Positions 1 to 9,311 of a stretch of DNA of 64,000 nt are shown piece by piece. The position numbers were made by a program, and so were the translations under genes. The number at the start of each line of letters is the position of its first letter. Positions within the stretch are counted from its first letter, which is position 1. Origin of the DNA: Dactylosporangium roseum (lineage in GTDB: Bacteria > Actinomycetota > Actinomycetes > Mycobacteriales > Micromonosporaceae); assembly GCF_025264685.1 (NCBI RefSeq), contig NZ_CP073721.1, positions 5,571,001-5,635,000 of the forward strand. The letters are read 5' to 3'. The notes beneath the pieces are model-generated. The model searched no databases. It was not told where the DNA came from and saw only the letters and a program-made list of their open reading frames with translations.

Positions 1-171
1 GCATGGCGCAGCAGCATCGGTTGCAGGGTGACCAGCGGCAGGTATTCCGGGAGTGCGAGGTCTACACGTCGCTTCGGACTCAACAATACGATGCGCGTCA
101 GCGCCGTTCTCGTCGCCTCAGCCATGGTGATGCATGATAGATCGTCCACAGGCGAAAGTGGAGGCAGTCTA

Positions 172-3100
172 TTGTCCACAGTGATCCGGAGGCGACCGGC
201 CCGTCGGCCGGCACCGCCGTACCCGAGCGGCGAAATCGTGTTGGAGGCGGCACCCGAGATTCCCGCGCCGGGCGGTCGCGGGTGGACCCACCTGCTCATG
301 CTGCTGCCGATGCTGGCCGGGTCCCTGGCCATCGCGCTCATCTTCGCCGGGCAGCGCGGCTCCAGCGGTCCGTGGGCATATCTCACCGGCGGTCTCTTCG
401 GCATCTCGGCGATCGGCATGCTGCTCATGCAGTTCTCGCTGCACGGCAGCGGCGCGACCAAGCAGGAGATGCACCGGCTCCGGCGCGAGTACCTCTGGGA
501 TCTGGACACCTGCCGGCAGACCGTCCGCCGCACCGCCCGGGAGCAACGGGCCGCCGAGTACTACCGGCATCCGGCGCCCCCGAGCCTGTGGGCCTTGGTC
601 GACAGCGCCCGGCTGTGGGAGCGCCGTGCCACCGACCTCGATCACGGCCTGGTACGCATCGGGCTCGGCCCACGCGAACTGGCCACGCGGCTCGTGGCCG
701 GCCCGGCCACGCCACCGGAGAAGGCCGAACCGGTCGCCGCGGCCGCCCTGCGACGGTTCCTGAAGACCTACAGCGAGCTGCCGGACCTGCCGGTCGTGCT
801 GGCGCTCAACGGATTCGGCCGGGTCTACATCGAGGGCGACCGGGCCCGTGCCAGGTCGATGATTCGCGCACTCATCGCCCAGGCCGCCACCTTCCACTCC
901 CCCGACACCCTGCTGATCGCGATCTGCCTGGACAACGGCACGCGGCCGCATTGGGAATGGACCAAGTGGCTGCCGCACAGCCAACATCCGACCGCTGTCG
1001 ACGCACTCGGCCCGCTGCGGTTGGTCGCACCGGCGCTGGTCGGGCTGGAGGCCATGCTCGACGACCTGCTCGCCAACCGCCCGCGGTTCGACCCCGGCGG
1101 GGCGGATGCCTCCTACGACGGCGCGCACATACTCGTCATCGTGGACGAGGGCGACATCGCCGGCGCTGATCATCTCGCCGCCGAGGCCGGGGTCGAGGGT
1201 GTCACCGTCATCGACATGTCGAACCCGCCGCCCCGCAACATCGAACGCGCCACGCTGGTGCTGCGGGTCGACACCGACGGCACCCTGACCGGGCGCACGT
1301 TCGACGGTGTGCGGCCGCTGGGCCACGCCGACGAGTTCGGGCGGCTCGCGGCCGAAGCGCTCGCCCAGCAGCTTAGCCCGATGCGGCTGGCGACGGCGTC
1401 CCGGGGCGACCGGGCGATGAACGCCGAACACGGCCTGGCCGAGCTGCTCAACATCCCGGATCCGGCGACGCTGGACCCGGACCTTACGTGGGCACCCCGC
1501 CCGACCCGTGACCGCCTGCGGGTCCCGATCGGGATCGGACGCGACGGCGAGCGCCTGGAGCTCGACCTGAAGGAGTCGGCACAGGACGGCATGGGCCCGC
1601 ACGGTCTGCTGATCGGCGCGACCGGGTCCGGCAAGTCGGAGCTGCTGCGCACCCTGGTGCTGGCGCTCGCCATCACGCATCCACCCGAGATCCTCAACTT
1701 CGTGCTGGTCGACTTCAAGGGCGGCGCGACCTTCACCAGGTTGGACCTGCTCCCGCACACCAGCGCGGTCATCACCAACCTCGCCGACGAGCTGCCCCTG
1801 GTCGACCGCATGACCGACGCGATCAACGGCGAGCTGGTGCGCCGCCAGGAGCTGCTACGCAAGGCCGGCAACTACGTCTCGCAGCGCGACTACGAACGGG
1901 CCCGCCTGGCCGGTGCCCCGCTCGCGCCGCTACCCAGCCTGTTCGTCGTCTGTGACGAGTTCAGCGAGCTGCTGTCAGCCAAGCCGGACTTCATCGAGAT
2001 GTTCGTCCAGATCGGGCGGGTCGGCCGGTCGCTGGGAATCCACCTGCTCCTGGCCAGCCAGCGCCTCGAGGAGGGCCGCCTGCGCGGCCTGGACACCCAC
2101 CTGTCCTACCGGATCGGCCTGCGGACGTTCTCACCCAGCGAGAGCCGCACCGTGCTGGGCGTGAACGACGCGTACGAGCTGCCGCGGGCTCCCGGCCACG
2201 GCTTCCTCAAATTCGGCACGGAGCCGCTGAGCCGGTTCCGGGCGGCCTACGTCTCCGGCGTCTATCACAGCCGTAGCCAGGTGGAGGCGAGTTCGGGCGA
2301 GGCCCGGGTCCACGAGTACGTCTCCACCTACGTCGCTGAGGTCGAGGAGGAGCCGGGCCCGGCGCCGGAGGTCGAGGAGGACGAGACGGTCGGCGGACCG
2401 ACCCTGCTCGACATCCTGACCCAACGCCTGGTCGGCCACGGCACGCCCGCCCATCAGGTGTGGCTGCCGCCGCTCGACGAACCCCCGACACTGGGCGAAC
2501 TCCTCGGTCCGCTCCACCGCGACGAGCTGCGTGGGCTGACCGTCTCCGACGCCTCGGCCACCGGTCAGCTCAGGGTCCCGGTGTCGGTGGTGGACAAGCC
2601 GTTCGAGCAGCGGCGCGACGTCCTGACGCTGGATCTTTCGGGCGGGCACGGACACGTCGCCGTCATCGGCGCTCCGCAGGCCGGGAAGAGCACCTTGCTG
2701 CGGACCCTCCTGTGCAGCCTGGCGCTCACCCACACGCCACGCGAGGTGCAGCTCTACTGCCTGGACTTCGGCGGGGCGTCCCTGTCCGCGCTGCGCGGGC
2801 TTCCGCACGTCGGCGGCACGGCGGCCCGCCACGAGGTCGACCGGGTCCGCCGTACCATCGCCGAGGTGTTGGGCGTGCTCAACGACCGGGAGCGGCTGTT
2901 CGCCGAGCACGGGATCGACTCGATGTCGACCTTCCGCCGGCTGCGGGCGGCGGGCGGGTTCGCCGAGCAGCCCCACGGTGACGTGTTCCTCGTCATCGAC
3001 GGCTGGCTCACGGTGCGCAACGAGTTCGAGGACCTCGAGGACCCGATCACGGACATCGCCAACCGTGGCCTCTCGTACGGGGTCCACGTCGTCGTCGCCA

Positions 3101-4128
3101 CCAACCGGTGGTACGACATGCGCAGCACGATCCGCGACAGCTTCGGCACCCGGCTGGAGCTGCGCCTGGCGGACCCCTCCGACTCGATGATCGATCGCCG
3201 GGCCGCGGCCAACATCCCGGACCGGTCACCGGGCCGGGGCATCACGCCCGACGGTCACCAGTGCCTGGCCGCGCTGCCCCGGATCGACAGTGTCGGCACC
3301 GGGGACCTCGCCGAGGCGACGCAAACGCTCGTCGCCGCCGTCCGTGACGCCTGGACGGGCGCGACCGCACCGAGCGTGCGCCTGCTTCCCGAGCGGATCG
3401 CCGTGCGGGATCTGCCGCAGGGACCCGGCACGCCGGGCGTCGCCATCGGTGTCGCCGAGTCCGACCTGGGCCCGGCCTACCTCGACCTGACCTCCGCCGA
3501 CCACCATTTCCTGCTCTTCGGCGACACCGAGTCCGGCAAGTCGACGTTCCTCGCGGCGTTCGCCCAGGCGCTGAGCATGCGCTACCAGCCGTCGCAGGCG
3601 AAGATCATCGCACTCGACTACCGCCGCTCGCTGCTGGGCAGGCTCCCGGAGAGCCATCTGCTCGCGTACGGCACGTCCGGGGAAACCAGCCACAAGCTGC
3701 TCTCGGAGGCCGCGGTGGTGATGCGCGAGCGGATGCCCGGACCCGACGTGACGACCGAACAGTTGCGCAATCGCTCCTGGTGGCAGGGTCCCGACCTGTA
3801 CGTCCTGGTGGACGACTACGACCTCGTGTCCACCGATCGCAATCCGGTCCATGTGCTGCACGAGTTCATCGCGCACTCCCGCGAGGTGGGCCTGCACCTG
3901 GTCATCGCGCGTCGCTCCGGCGGGGCGCAGCGGGCGTTCTACGACCCGGTCCTCAGCCGGCTGCGGGACCTCGCGTCGCCCGGCCTGATCCTGTCGGGCG
4001 ACCGTGAAGACGGGCCGCTGCTGGGCAACGTCAAGCTCCGCCAACTCCCACCGGGACGCGGCTTCCTGGTGACCCGTAAGGAGGGCGCACGCCTCATCCA
4101 GTGCGGGTGGCTGGAGGAGGCGTCCTGA
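172..4128 (+). CDS. eccC: Type VII secretion ATPase EccC (fused EccCa-EccCb)
   Basis: Membrane-anchored FtsK/SpoIIIE motor of an ESX-like type VII secretion system, which recognises and drives export of WXG100-type substrates. The N-terminus reads STVIRRRPARRPAPPYPSGE, the usual EccC opening, followed by two membrane helices at about residues 40-85. Three P-loop domains follow: GATGSGKS near residue 482, GAPQAGKS near 832 and GDTESGKS near 1116. The length of about 1318 aa fits a fused EccCa/EccCb. The frame is open from position 28, but the TTG at 172 has a GGAGG eight bases upstream and gives the family-typical N-terminus, so I start there; GTG at 181 is the alternative. The next two genes are also T7SS-type. 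No eccB, eccD, eccE, mycP or short esx pair is visible here; they may lie left of the window. Confidence 0.93.
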   Translation: MSTVIRRRPARRPAPPYPSGEIVLEAAPEIPAPGGRGWTHLLMLLPMLAGSLAIALIFAGQRGSSGPWAYLTGGLFGISAIGMLLMQFSLHGSGATKQEMHRLRREYLWDLDTCRQTVRRTAREQRAAEYYRHPAPPSLWALVDSARLWERRATDLDHGLVRIGLGPRELATRLVAGPATPPEKAEPVAAAALRRFLKTYSELPDLPVVLALNGFGRVYIEGDRARARSMIRALIAQAATFHSPDTLLIAICLDNGTRPHWEWTKWLPHSQHPTAVDALGPLRLVAPALVGLEAMLDDLLANRPRFDPGGADASYDGAHILVIVDEGDIAGADHLAAEAGVEGVTVIDMSNPPPRNIERATLVLRVDTDGTLTGRTFDGVRPLGHADEFGRLAAEALAQQLSPMRLATASRGDRAMNAEHGLAELLNIPDPATLDPDLTWAPRPTRDRLRVPIGIGRDGERLELDLKESAQDGMGPHGLLIGATGSGKSELLRTLVLALAITHPPEILNFVLVDFKGGATFTRLDLLPHTSAVITNLADELPLVDRMTDAINGELVRRQELLRKAGNYVSQRDYERARLAGAPLAPLPSLFVVCDEFSELLSAKPDFIEMFVQIGRVGRSLGIHLLLASQRLEEGRLRGLDTHLSYRIGLRTFSPSESRTVLGVNDAYELPRAPGHGFLKFGTEPLSRFRAAYVSGVYHSRSQVEASSGEARVHEYVSTYVAEVEEEPGPAPEVEEDETVGGPTLLDILTQRLVGHGTPAHQVWLPPLDEPPTLGELLGPLHRDELRGLTVSDASATGQLRVPVSVVDKPFEQRRDVLTLDLSGGHGHVAVIGAPQAGKSTLLRTLLCSLALTHTPREVQLYCLDFGGASLSALRGLPHVGGTAARHEVDRVRRTIAEVLGVLNDRERLFAEHGIDSMSTFRRLRAAGGFAEQPHGDVFLVIDGWLTVRNEFEDLEDPITDIANRGLSYGVHVVVATNRWYDMRSTIRDSFGTRLELRLADPSDSMIDRRAAANIPDRSPGRGITPDGHQCLAALPRIDSVGTGDLAEATQTLVAAVRDAWTGATAPSVRLLPERIAVRDLPQGPGTPGVAIGVAESDLGPAYLDLTSADHHFLLFGDTESGKSTFLAAFAQALSMRYQPSQAKIIALDYRRSLLGRLPESHLLAYGTSGETSHKLLSEAAVVMRERMPGPDVTTEQLRNRSWWQGPDLYVLVDDYDLVSTDRNPVHVLHEFIAHSREVGLHLVIARRSGGAQRAFYDPVLSRLRDLASPGLILSGDREDGPLLGNVKLRQLPPGRGFLVTRKEGARLIQCGWLEEAS

Positions 4129-4195
4129 TGCTGGATTCCTGCGGGAAGCCCCGATAGCGTACACATCGACGGATTGGCCGACGGAGGTTCTGGCA

Positions 4196-6259
4196 ATGCC
4201 AACACCGAAGCGGGACGCCAGGCGATACATCGACCTCAAGGATCGTAACGCGTTGGTCGAGTACGCCAGGGCGCTCGACGCGGGCACGACCACCAGGGCG
4301 CTGGGCAGGATCCTCGAGGGTGGCGACGACGAAGCACCCGTCGCAAACGCCCAGAAGATCCATCAGTGGCCCAAGGCGTGGAACACCACATTCTTCGAGG
4401 CCCGTCATTTCGGTGCGGAGGCGCTCCGCCAGACGGACGCCCTGACGCAGTTCGCGAAACACGTGCAGAACGGTGTCTTGGCGCTCCAGGAGGCGGCCGG
4501 CACGTTCTACACGAGATACACCGAGGCCGAGCGCAAAGCGCAGGCGGCACTCCAGCGTCTCGATCGCGATCTGCTTCGCGAAACGCTGAACGACCCCATT
4601 CCTGAGTACCAGACCTACGCGGCGTACGACAGTCACGGCTGGGACCTGCGCAACGCGCACCCGAGCTCCATCGAGAAGGGCTCCGGGCTTCCCGCTCCGG
4701 GTGTGGCCGACGCCTACGGCCCGTCCGTCGGCATCGCCTCGACGGCGATGGCGCCGGCGGGCACCACGGACTGGCGCAAGGACGAAAACGTTCCGGGCAC
4801 CATCCTGTTCCGTGTGTGGTCCGTCGTTCCGGCCGAGCCCGTGCACTACCTCAGCGTCCTCGCCCAGCAATGGGCGGCGATCGGGGCGCAGTTCGCGGCC
4901 GTTCAGGCGCACGTCACCAAGGTGTCGAAGGAGTTGAAGGAGGGCTGGGACAGCCCGGCCGCCGACGTCTTCCAACAACGCGTGACGGAGTCCGCCGCCG
5001 CCATGGCGTACTGGGCGGCCAGCAGCCAACAACGCAGCACGCAGCTCGCCGGCCTGATAATGGCCGCGGCAGAGGCCAACCGCAAGATCAACGAGGTGTA
5101 CGCGACAGCCGTGCGCGAGATCAACGAGATGATCAACAGGGCGAACCAGATCCTGGACAAAGCGCGGCAGGGCACCCCGCCCGACGAGGTCACGCCGATC
5201 AGTGTCGCGGGTGAGCCCTACCAGAGTGAGTCCGACTACCTCCGGAACGTCAAGCGGTACGTCGAGACGCGGTACCACGAGTACGACATGAAGGCGGCAC
5301 CGATCGCCGAGGCGTTCGCCAAGGCGTACGTGGAAGCAACGCCCTGGACCGCTCCGGCGAGATATCCGGGGCTGCTGACCGAAACATCATCGACCGGCCT
5401 CCCGCCGATGCCGGATTCGAGCCGGCCACGCACCTCCGTGCCCTCGGTGCCCGGTAGCGTCGGCAAACCGCCGGGCGTCGGCAAACCGCCGGGCATCGGC
5501 TCACCGCCGAACATCAGCTCACCGCAGAGCCCGCAGAAGATCATCGATGCCCAGAAGAAGGCCTACGACAAGTCCATCGCGGATCTCAAGAAGACCCAAG
5601 AGGACGCGCTCAAGCAGCAGAAGAACAATGCGCTGAAGCAGGAGAAGATCAACGCCGACCAACTGCGACAGCAACAGCAGCAGTCCAAAAAGGCCATCGA
5701 TGAGCTCACCAAGCAGATAAGCACCAAGTCGCCACAGCTACCCAACGTGTCCGTACCGAACCTTCCGGACACCGGTGCACTGCCCGTGCTGCCGGGCCTT
5801 CCCGGCCTCGCCACGCTGCCGGCCCTGCCGAACAGCCTCGGCGGCGGGGGTATCGACGGGTTCAAGAACTCCTCCATCAGCGCCGGCCTGCCCGCCGCGA
5901 CCGGAGCCGTCGACCTGATGGGCCGCGGCGGCACACCGGCCGCGACCACCACCGCCGGTGCCGCGCTGACCGGGCGTGCCGGGACGGCGGGCTCGGGCCT
6001 GGGCGGCATCCCGTTCATGCCGGGTGCGGGCGCGCCGCAACAGAGCGGCGGCGGGTCCGCGCTCAGCGGGCGCAAGGGGCGCCCGACGCTGCCTGAGGAG
6101 CAGCAGAAGCCGGTGACGCGGCCCAGGGTCGTCGACCCTGAGGGCGACGGGACGGCCGACGCCCGGCCGGCACGCGACACGGACCGTCGTGCATCCGTGA
6201 CCAGGCCACCGCGCGCGCCGGAGGTCGAGCCGGGCCAGGCGCTGGGCCGGACGGCGTGA
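4196..6259 (+). CDS. Long WXG100-like T7SS-associated protein with coiled coil and Pro/Gly-rich tail
   Basis: 687-residue protein 67 bp after eccC, started by an ATG with GGAGG at a good distance. The N-terminal 350 residues are mostly helical, and a WXG-like turn (GWDSPAADVF) sits near residue 245 in a helix-turn-helix context (LKEGWDSPAADVFQQRV). Residues about 395-440 carry PPGVGKPPG/PPGIGSPP repeats. A Lys/Gln-rich coiled coil follows (about 445-510), and the last 170 residues are low complexity in Gly, Pro and Ala. No Sec signal peptide is visible. I infer a secreted or envelope-located substrate of the adjacent EccC system, comparable to long LXG/PPE-like actinobacterial substrates. The C-terminal 40 residues are charged and show no toxin fold I recognise. 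A structural role is also possible. Confidence 0.75.
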   Translation: MPTPKRDARRYIDLKDRNALVEYARALDAGTTTRALGRILEGGDDEAPVANAQKIHQWPKAWNTTFFEARHFGAEALRQTDALTQFAKHVQNGVLALQEAAGTFYTRYTEAERKAQAALQRLDRDLLRETLNDPIPEYQTYAAYDSHGWDLRNAHPSSIEKGSGLPAPGVADAYGPSVGIASTAMAPAGTTDWRKDENVPGTILFRVWSVVPAEPVHYLSVLAQQWAAIGAQFAAVQAHVTKVSKELKEGWDSPAADVFQQRVTESAAAMAYWAASSQQRSTQLAGLIMAAAEANRKINEVYATAVREINEMINRANQILDKARQGTPPDEVTPISVAGEPYQSESDYLRNVKRYVETRYHEYDMKAAPIAEAFAKAYVEATPWTAPARYPGLLTETSSTGLPPMPDSSRPRTSVPSVPGSVGKPPGVGKPPGIGSPPNISSPQSPQKIIDAQKKAYDKSIADLKKTQEDALKQQKNNALKQEKINADQLRQQQQQSKKAIDELTKQISTKSPQLPNVSVPNLPDTGALPVLPGLPGLATLPALPNSLGGGGIDGFKNSSISAGLPAATGAVDLMGRGGTPAATTTAGAALTGRAGTAGSGLGGIPFMPGAGAPQQSGGGSALSGRKGRPTLPEEQQKPVTRPRVVDPEGDGTADARPARDTDRRASVTRPPRAPEVEPGQALGRTA

Positions 6260-6337
6260 CGATAGGCACGGGCGGCGCCCATACCGCCGGCCGCCTGGTA
6301 AGGTCCGGAAACACTCTCCCAGACGCCTCGTGGAGCC

Positions 6338-8008
6338 ATGACAATCACGTTGCACGTATCGGTCTCATTGCCGGGTGCGTATCCGACGATCGGCGACGCC
6401 GTCCAAGCCGCACCGGACGGGGCGACCGTCGTCGTCGCCCCGGGTGAGTACCGTGAACGCCTGACGCTCAACCGACGGCGGCTGACGCTGACCGCGGCCG
6501 AAGGACCGAACACGGTCTCGGTTTCCGCCGGTGTCGCGGGCGCTCCCGTCATCGACTGCCAGGACTCCGCTGTGGAGTTTCACGCTCTGACGCTGCACGG
6601 CGCGGACGCGCCGGCCGTCTCCGTCGTCGGCGGCAGCATCACCATGCAAGACTGCACGCTGACCGCCGGCGCCGCGATGGCCGTCAGGATCCGCACGCGT
6701 GCCACCTTCGACCTGGCCCGGTGCAGGATCTCACGGGCACACGTCGGCATGCACCTGGACAACTGCGCGGGCACGGCGGTCGACTGCCAGATCACCGACG
6801 TGGTCGAGGACGGCGTTCTGATCGGCTCGGCGGATCCCGTGCTGCGCAACTGCACCATCGCCGACTGCGGCTACCGGGGCATCTACATCTATGATTACTC
6901 GCGGCCGACCGTCGAAAACTGCGAGGTCACCCGGGTCGGGGACATCGGTATCGCGGTCGCCCAGCAGAGCTCGCCGACGCTGCGCGGGTGCCGGGTCGGC
7001 GAGACACGCGGGGTCGGCATCAGCGTCGCGGTCGACTGCGGCGGCGAGCTGATCGACTGCCGGACCGAGCGCACGGCGAGCCCCGGCGTCTTCGTGGCGC
7101 CCGGATCACGAGCCGAGATCAGCACCTCCGACCGGCGGCCCAGTGCACAGGTCGGCGCCACGGAGCGACCCGTTGCCGCCGACCAGGCGGCAGTGGAGGG
7201 GCTCCTGGCCGAGCTGGACGGCCTCATCGGGCTGGCCGGCGTCAAGTCGGAGGTCCGAGCGCTGATCGACGAGATCCAGGTCAACGAATGGCGGCGCAGC
7301 GGCGGTCTCACCGTCGCGCCCACCTCGACCCATCTCGTGTTCGCCGGCTCGCCGGGCACCGGTAAGACCACCGTGGCCCGCATCTTCGGCCGGTTGCTGG
7401 CCGCGCTGGGCGTCCTGCCGACCGGGACGTTCAAGGAGGTAGCCCGCCAGGATCTGGTCGGGCAGTACCTCGGGCACACCGCGGAGAAGACCAACGCCAC
7501 ATTCGAGTCCGCGCTCGGTGGTGTGCTGTTCATCGACGAGGCCTACACGCTGTCGCGAAGCTTCGGATCCGGCGGTGACTTCGGCCAGGAGGCCATCGAC
7601 ACGCTCGTCAAGCTGATGGAGGACCACCGGCACGAGGTCGCCGTCATCGTCGCCGGGTACACCGACGAGATGCACCACTTCCTGAGCGCCAACCCCGGCC
7701 TCGCGTCCCGCTTCAGCAAGACGATCGAGTTCGAGAACTACACCGTGCCGGAGCTCTGCCGGATCCTCGGCAGCATGGCCGAGGCGAGCGAGTACACAGT
7801 CGAGCCGCGCGCGATCGAAGCCAGCGGCGCGTATTTCCAGCAGCGGATGTACGACCCCAACTTCGGCAACGGCCGTGAGGCGAGGAAGCTCTTCGAGGGA
7901 ATGCGCAAGGCCCAGGCGCAACGCCTTCGGCAGTTGAACCGAATGCCCTCGCAGGACGAGCTCCAGCTAATCACCGTCGACGACCTCCGGGGTTCGGCCC
8001 TTATCTGA
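6338..8008 (+). CDS. Right-handed beta-helix / CbxX-type AAA+ ATPase (EccA-like)
   Basis: 556-aa two-part protein. Residues 1-270 show repeating short strands with conserved Cys/Asn turns (DCQ, NCTIADC, ENCEV, DCRTE), typical of a parallel beta-helix (pectate-lyase-like/NosD-like). Residues 290-556 form a CbxX/CfqX AAA+ domain with Walker A GSPGTGKT (337-344), Walker B LFIDEAY near 397 and an arginine-finger region near GLASRFSK. The AAA+ half is what EccA of ESX systems carries, but EccA normally has an N-terminal TPR domain, so the beta-helix is a substitution. It lies 79 bp after the WXG-like gene on the same strand, so it is probably in the same operon and acts as a cytosolic chaperone-like ATPase for T7SS substrates. 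That role is inferred. Confidence 0.85.
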   Translation: MTITLHVSVSLPGAYPTIGDAVQAAPDGATVVVAPGEYRERLTLNRRRLTLTAAEGPNTVSVSAGVAGAPVIDCQDSAVEFHALTLHGADAPAVSVVGGSITMQDCTLTAGAAMAVRIRTRATFDLARCRISRAHVGMHLDNCAGTAVDCQITDVVEDGVLIGSADPVLRNCTIADCGYRGIYIYDYSRPTVENCEVTRVGDIGIAVAQQSSPTLRGCRVGETRGVGISVAVDCGGELIDCRTERTASPGVFVAPGSRAEISTSDRRPSAQVGATERPVAADQAAVEGLLAELDGLIGLAGVKSEVRALIDEIQVNEWRRSGGLTVAPTSTHLVFAGSPGTGKTTVARIFGRLLAALGVLPTGTFKEVARQDLVGQYLGHTAEKTNATFESALGGVLFIDEAYTLSRSFGSGGDFGQEAIDTLVKLMEDHRHEVAVIVAGYTDEMHHFLSANPGLASRFSKTIEFENYTVPELCRILGSMAEASEYTVEPRAIEASGAYFQQRMYDPNFGNGREARKLFEGMRKAQAQRLRQLNRMPSQDELQLITVDDLRGSALI

Positions 8009-8068
8009 ACTTCATGTTCAACGCCCGATCCGGTTAAACGGGTACAACGGCGACAGGCCGCACCACAG

Positions 8069-8092
8069 CGCCGTGCCGGCCGGCACGGCGCC
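8069..8092. terminator. 24-bp perfect palindrome between convergent genes
   Basis: The core GCCGTGCCGGCCGGCACGGC (8071-8090) is self-complementary, and two more bases pair on each side. It lies between the convergent EccA-like gene (ends 8008) and acyl-CoA dehydrogenase gene (ends 8108). There is no T-tract, which is common in high-GC actinobacterial terminators. A bidirectional terminator is the simplest reading. Confidence 0.55.
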
Positions 8093-8107
8093 GCACGGCG
8101 AACTCGG

Positions 8108-9301
8108 TCACCGGAAGGCGGACTGGCCCGTGAGCGCCTGACCCACCACCAGGGTGTGCATCTCCACGGTTCCCTCGTAGGTCAGGACCGACTCCAGGTT
8201 GTTCGCGTGGCGCATGACCGGGAACTCCAGCGAGATCCCGTTGGCGCCGAGGATGGTCCGGGCGGTTCGGCAGATCTCCAGCGCTTTGGTCACGTTGTTG
8301 AGTTTGCCGATGCTGACCTGGTCCGGCCTCAGCCCGCAACGGTCCTTGAGGCGCCCCAGGTGAAGCGCAAGCAGCATGCCGTTGCTGAGCTCGGCGTTCA
8401 TCTGCGCCAGCTTGGCCTGGGTCAACTGGAAGCCGGCAATGGGTCGACCGAACTGGTGGCGCTGCGTCGCGTAGGTGACCGCGGCGTCGAAAGCGCTGCG
8501 GGCGGCGCCCATGGCCCCCCAGACGATGCCGAAGCGTGCCTCGTTCAGGCAGGAGAGGGGGCCCTTGAGCCCGCGCACGTCCGGGAACACCGCCGCCGCC
8601 GGAAGCCGCACGTCGTCGAAGGTCAACTCGCTGGTCACGGAGGCCCGCAACGACATCTTGTGTTTGATGTCGACGGCGGCGAACCCAGGGGTGTCGGTCG
8701 GGACGACGAAACCACGGATGCCGCCGTTCTCGGCGCCCGCGTTGGCCCACACGACGGCGACGTCGGCGATCGAACCGTTGGTGATCCACATCTTGGCACC
8801 GTCGAGCACCCAGTCGCTGCCGACGCGGCGCGCACGGGTGCGCATGTTGCTCGGGTCAGAGCCGTGGTCGGGCTCGGTGAGACCGAAACACCCGATCGCC
8901 TCCCCCGCCGCCATCCGCGGCAGCCACTCCTGCTTGTGCTCCTCCGTGCCCCAACGCCAGATCGCGAACATCGCGAGGGAACCCTGGACCGACACCAGCG
9001 ACCGGATGCCGGAGTCGGCCGCTTCCAGCTCGAGGCAGGCCAGTCCGTAGTCCACCGCACTCATGCCGGCACAGCCGTACCCATCGAGGTGCATGCCGAG
9101 CAGGCCCATGGCACCGAACTCCTTGGCGAGCTCCCGCACCGCGGGAAGTTCGCCGCGCTCGAACCAGTCGGCGACATACGGCAGGACGCTGCGTCGGCAC
9201 ACCTGGTTGACCGCGTCCCGCACCGCCTTCTCGCTCTCGCTGAGCACCGTGTCGAGATCAATGAGGTCCAGCGGCCTCGGCGTACTGGTACTGGTCTTCA
9301 A
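8108..9301 (-). CDS. Acyl-CoA dehydrogenase, glutaryl-CoA dehydrogenase-like
   Basis: 397-aa FAD flavoenzyme of the acyl-CoA dehydrogenase fold. The signatures GCFGLTEPDHGSDPS and KMWITNG are FAD/substrate-loop motifs. The catalytic glutamate is E376 in TYEGTVEMHTLVVGQALTG, which matches the TYEGT...ITG end of glutaryl-CoA dehydrogenases better than short-chain acyl-CoA dehydrogenases. The expected reaction is oxidative decarboxylation of glutaryl-CoA to crotonyl-CoA with electrons passed to ETF. It is the last gene of the catabolic block, ten bases after the CoA-transferase gene, which would supply its CoA thioester. Substrate specificity is inferred from motif similarity and context; another short dicarboxylyl- or acyl-CoA is possible. 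Confidence 0.85.
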   Translation of the reverse strand: MKTSTSTPRPLDLIDLDTVLSESEKAVRDAVNQVCRRSVLPYVADWFERGELPAVRELAKEFGAMGLLGMHLDGYGCAGMSAVDYGLACLELEAADSGIRSLVSVQGSLAMFAIWRWGTEEHKQEWLPRMAAGEAIGCFGLTEPDHGSDPSNMRTRARRVGSDWVLDGAKMWITNGSIADVAVVWANAGAENGGIRGFVVPTDTPGFAAVDIKHKMSLRASVTSELTFDDVRLPAAAVFPDVRGLKGPLSCLNEARFGIVWGAMGAARSAFDAAVTYATQRHQFGRPIAGFQLTQAKLAQMNAELSNGMLLALHLGRLKDRCGLRPDQVSIGKLNNVTKALEICRTARTILGANGISLEFPVMRHANNLESVLTYEGTVEMHTLVVGQALTGQSAFR

Positions 9302-9311
9302 CGTACTTTCC

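Noticed and set aside
142-180. Two DnaA-box-like sequences (TCGTCCACA and TTGTCCACA) 30 bp apart
   Set aside because: Only two copies, the second overlapping the eccC start; no cluster, no dnaA/dnaN/gyrB context. Not an origin.
169-1758. 529-codon minus-strand ORF opposite eccC
   Set aside because: Shadow of the real gene; translation is arginine/glutamine-rich without any domain. The same holds for the other long antisense ORFs (2131-3087, 3226-4293, 4094-5278, 8156-9433, 9063-10859, 37865-39280).
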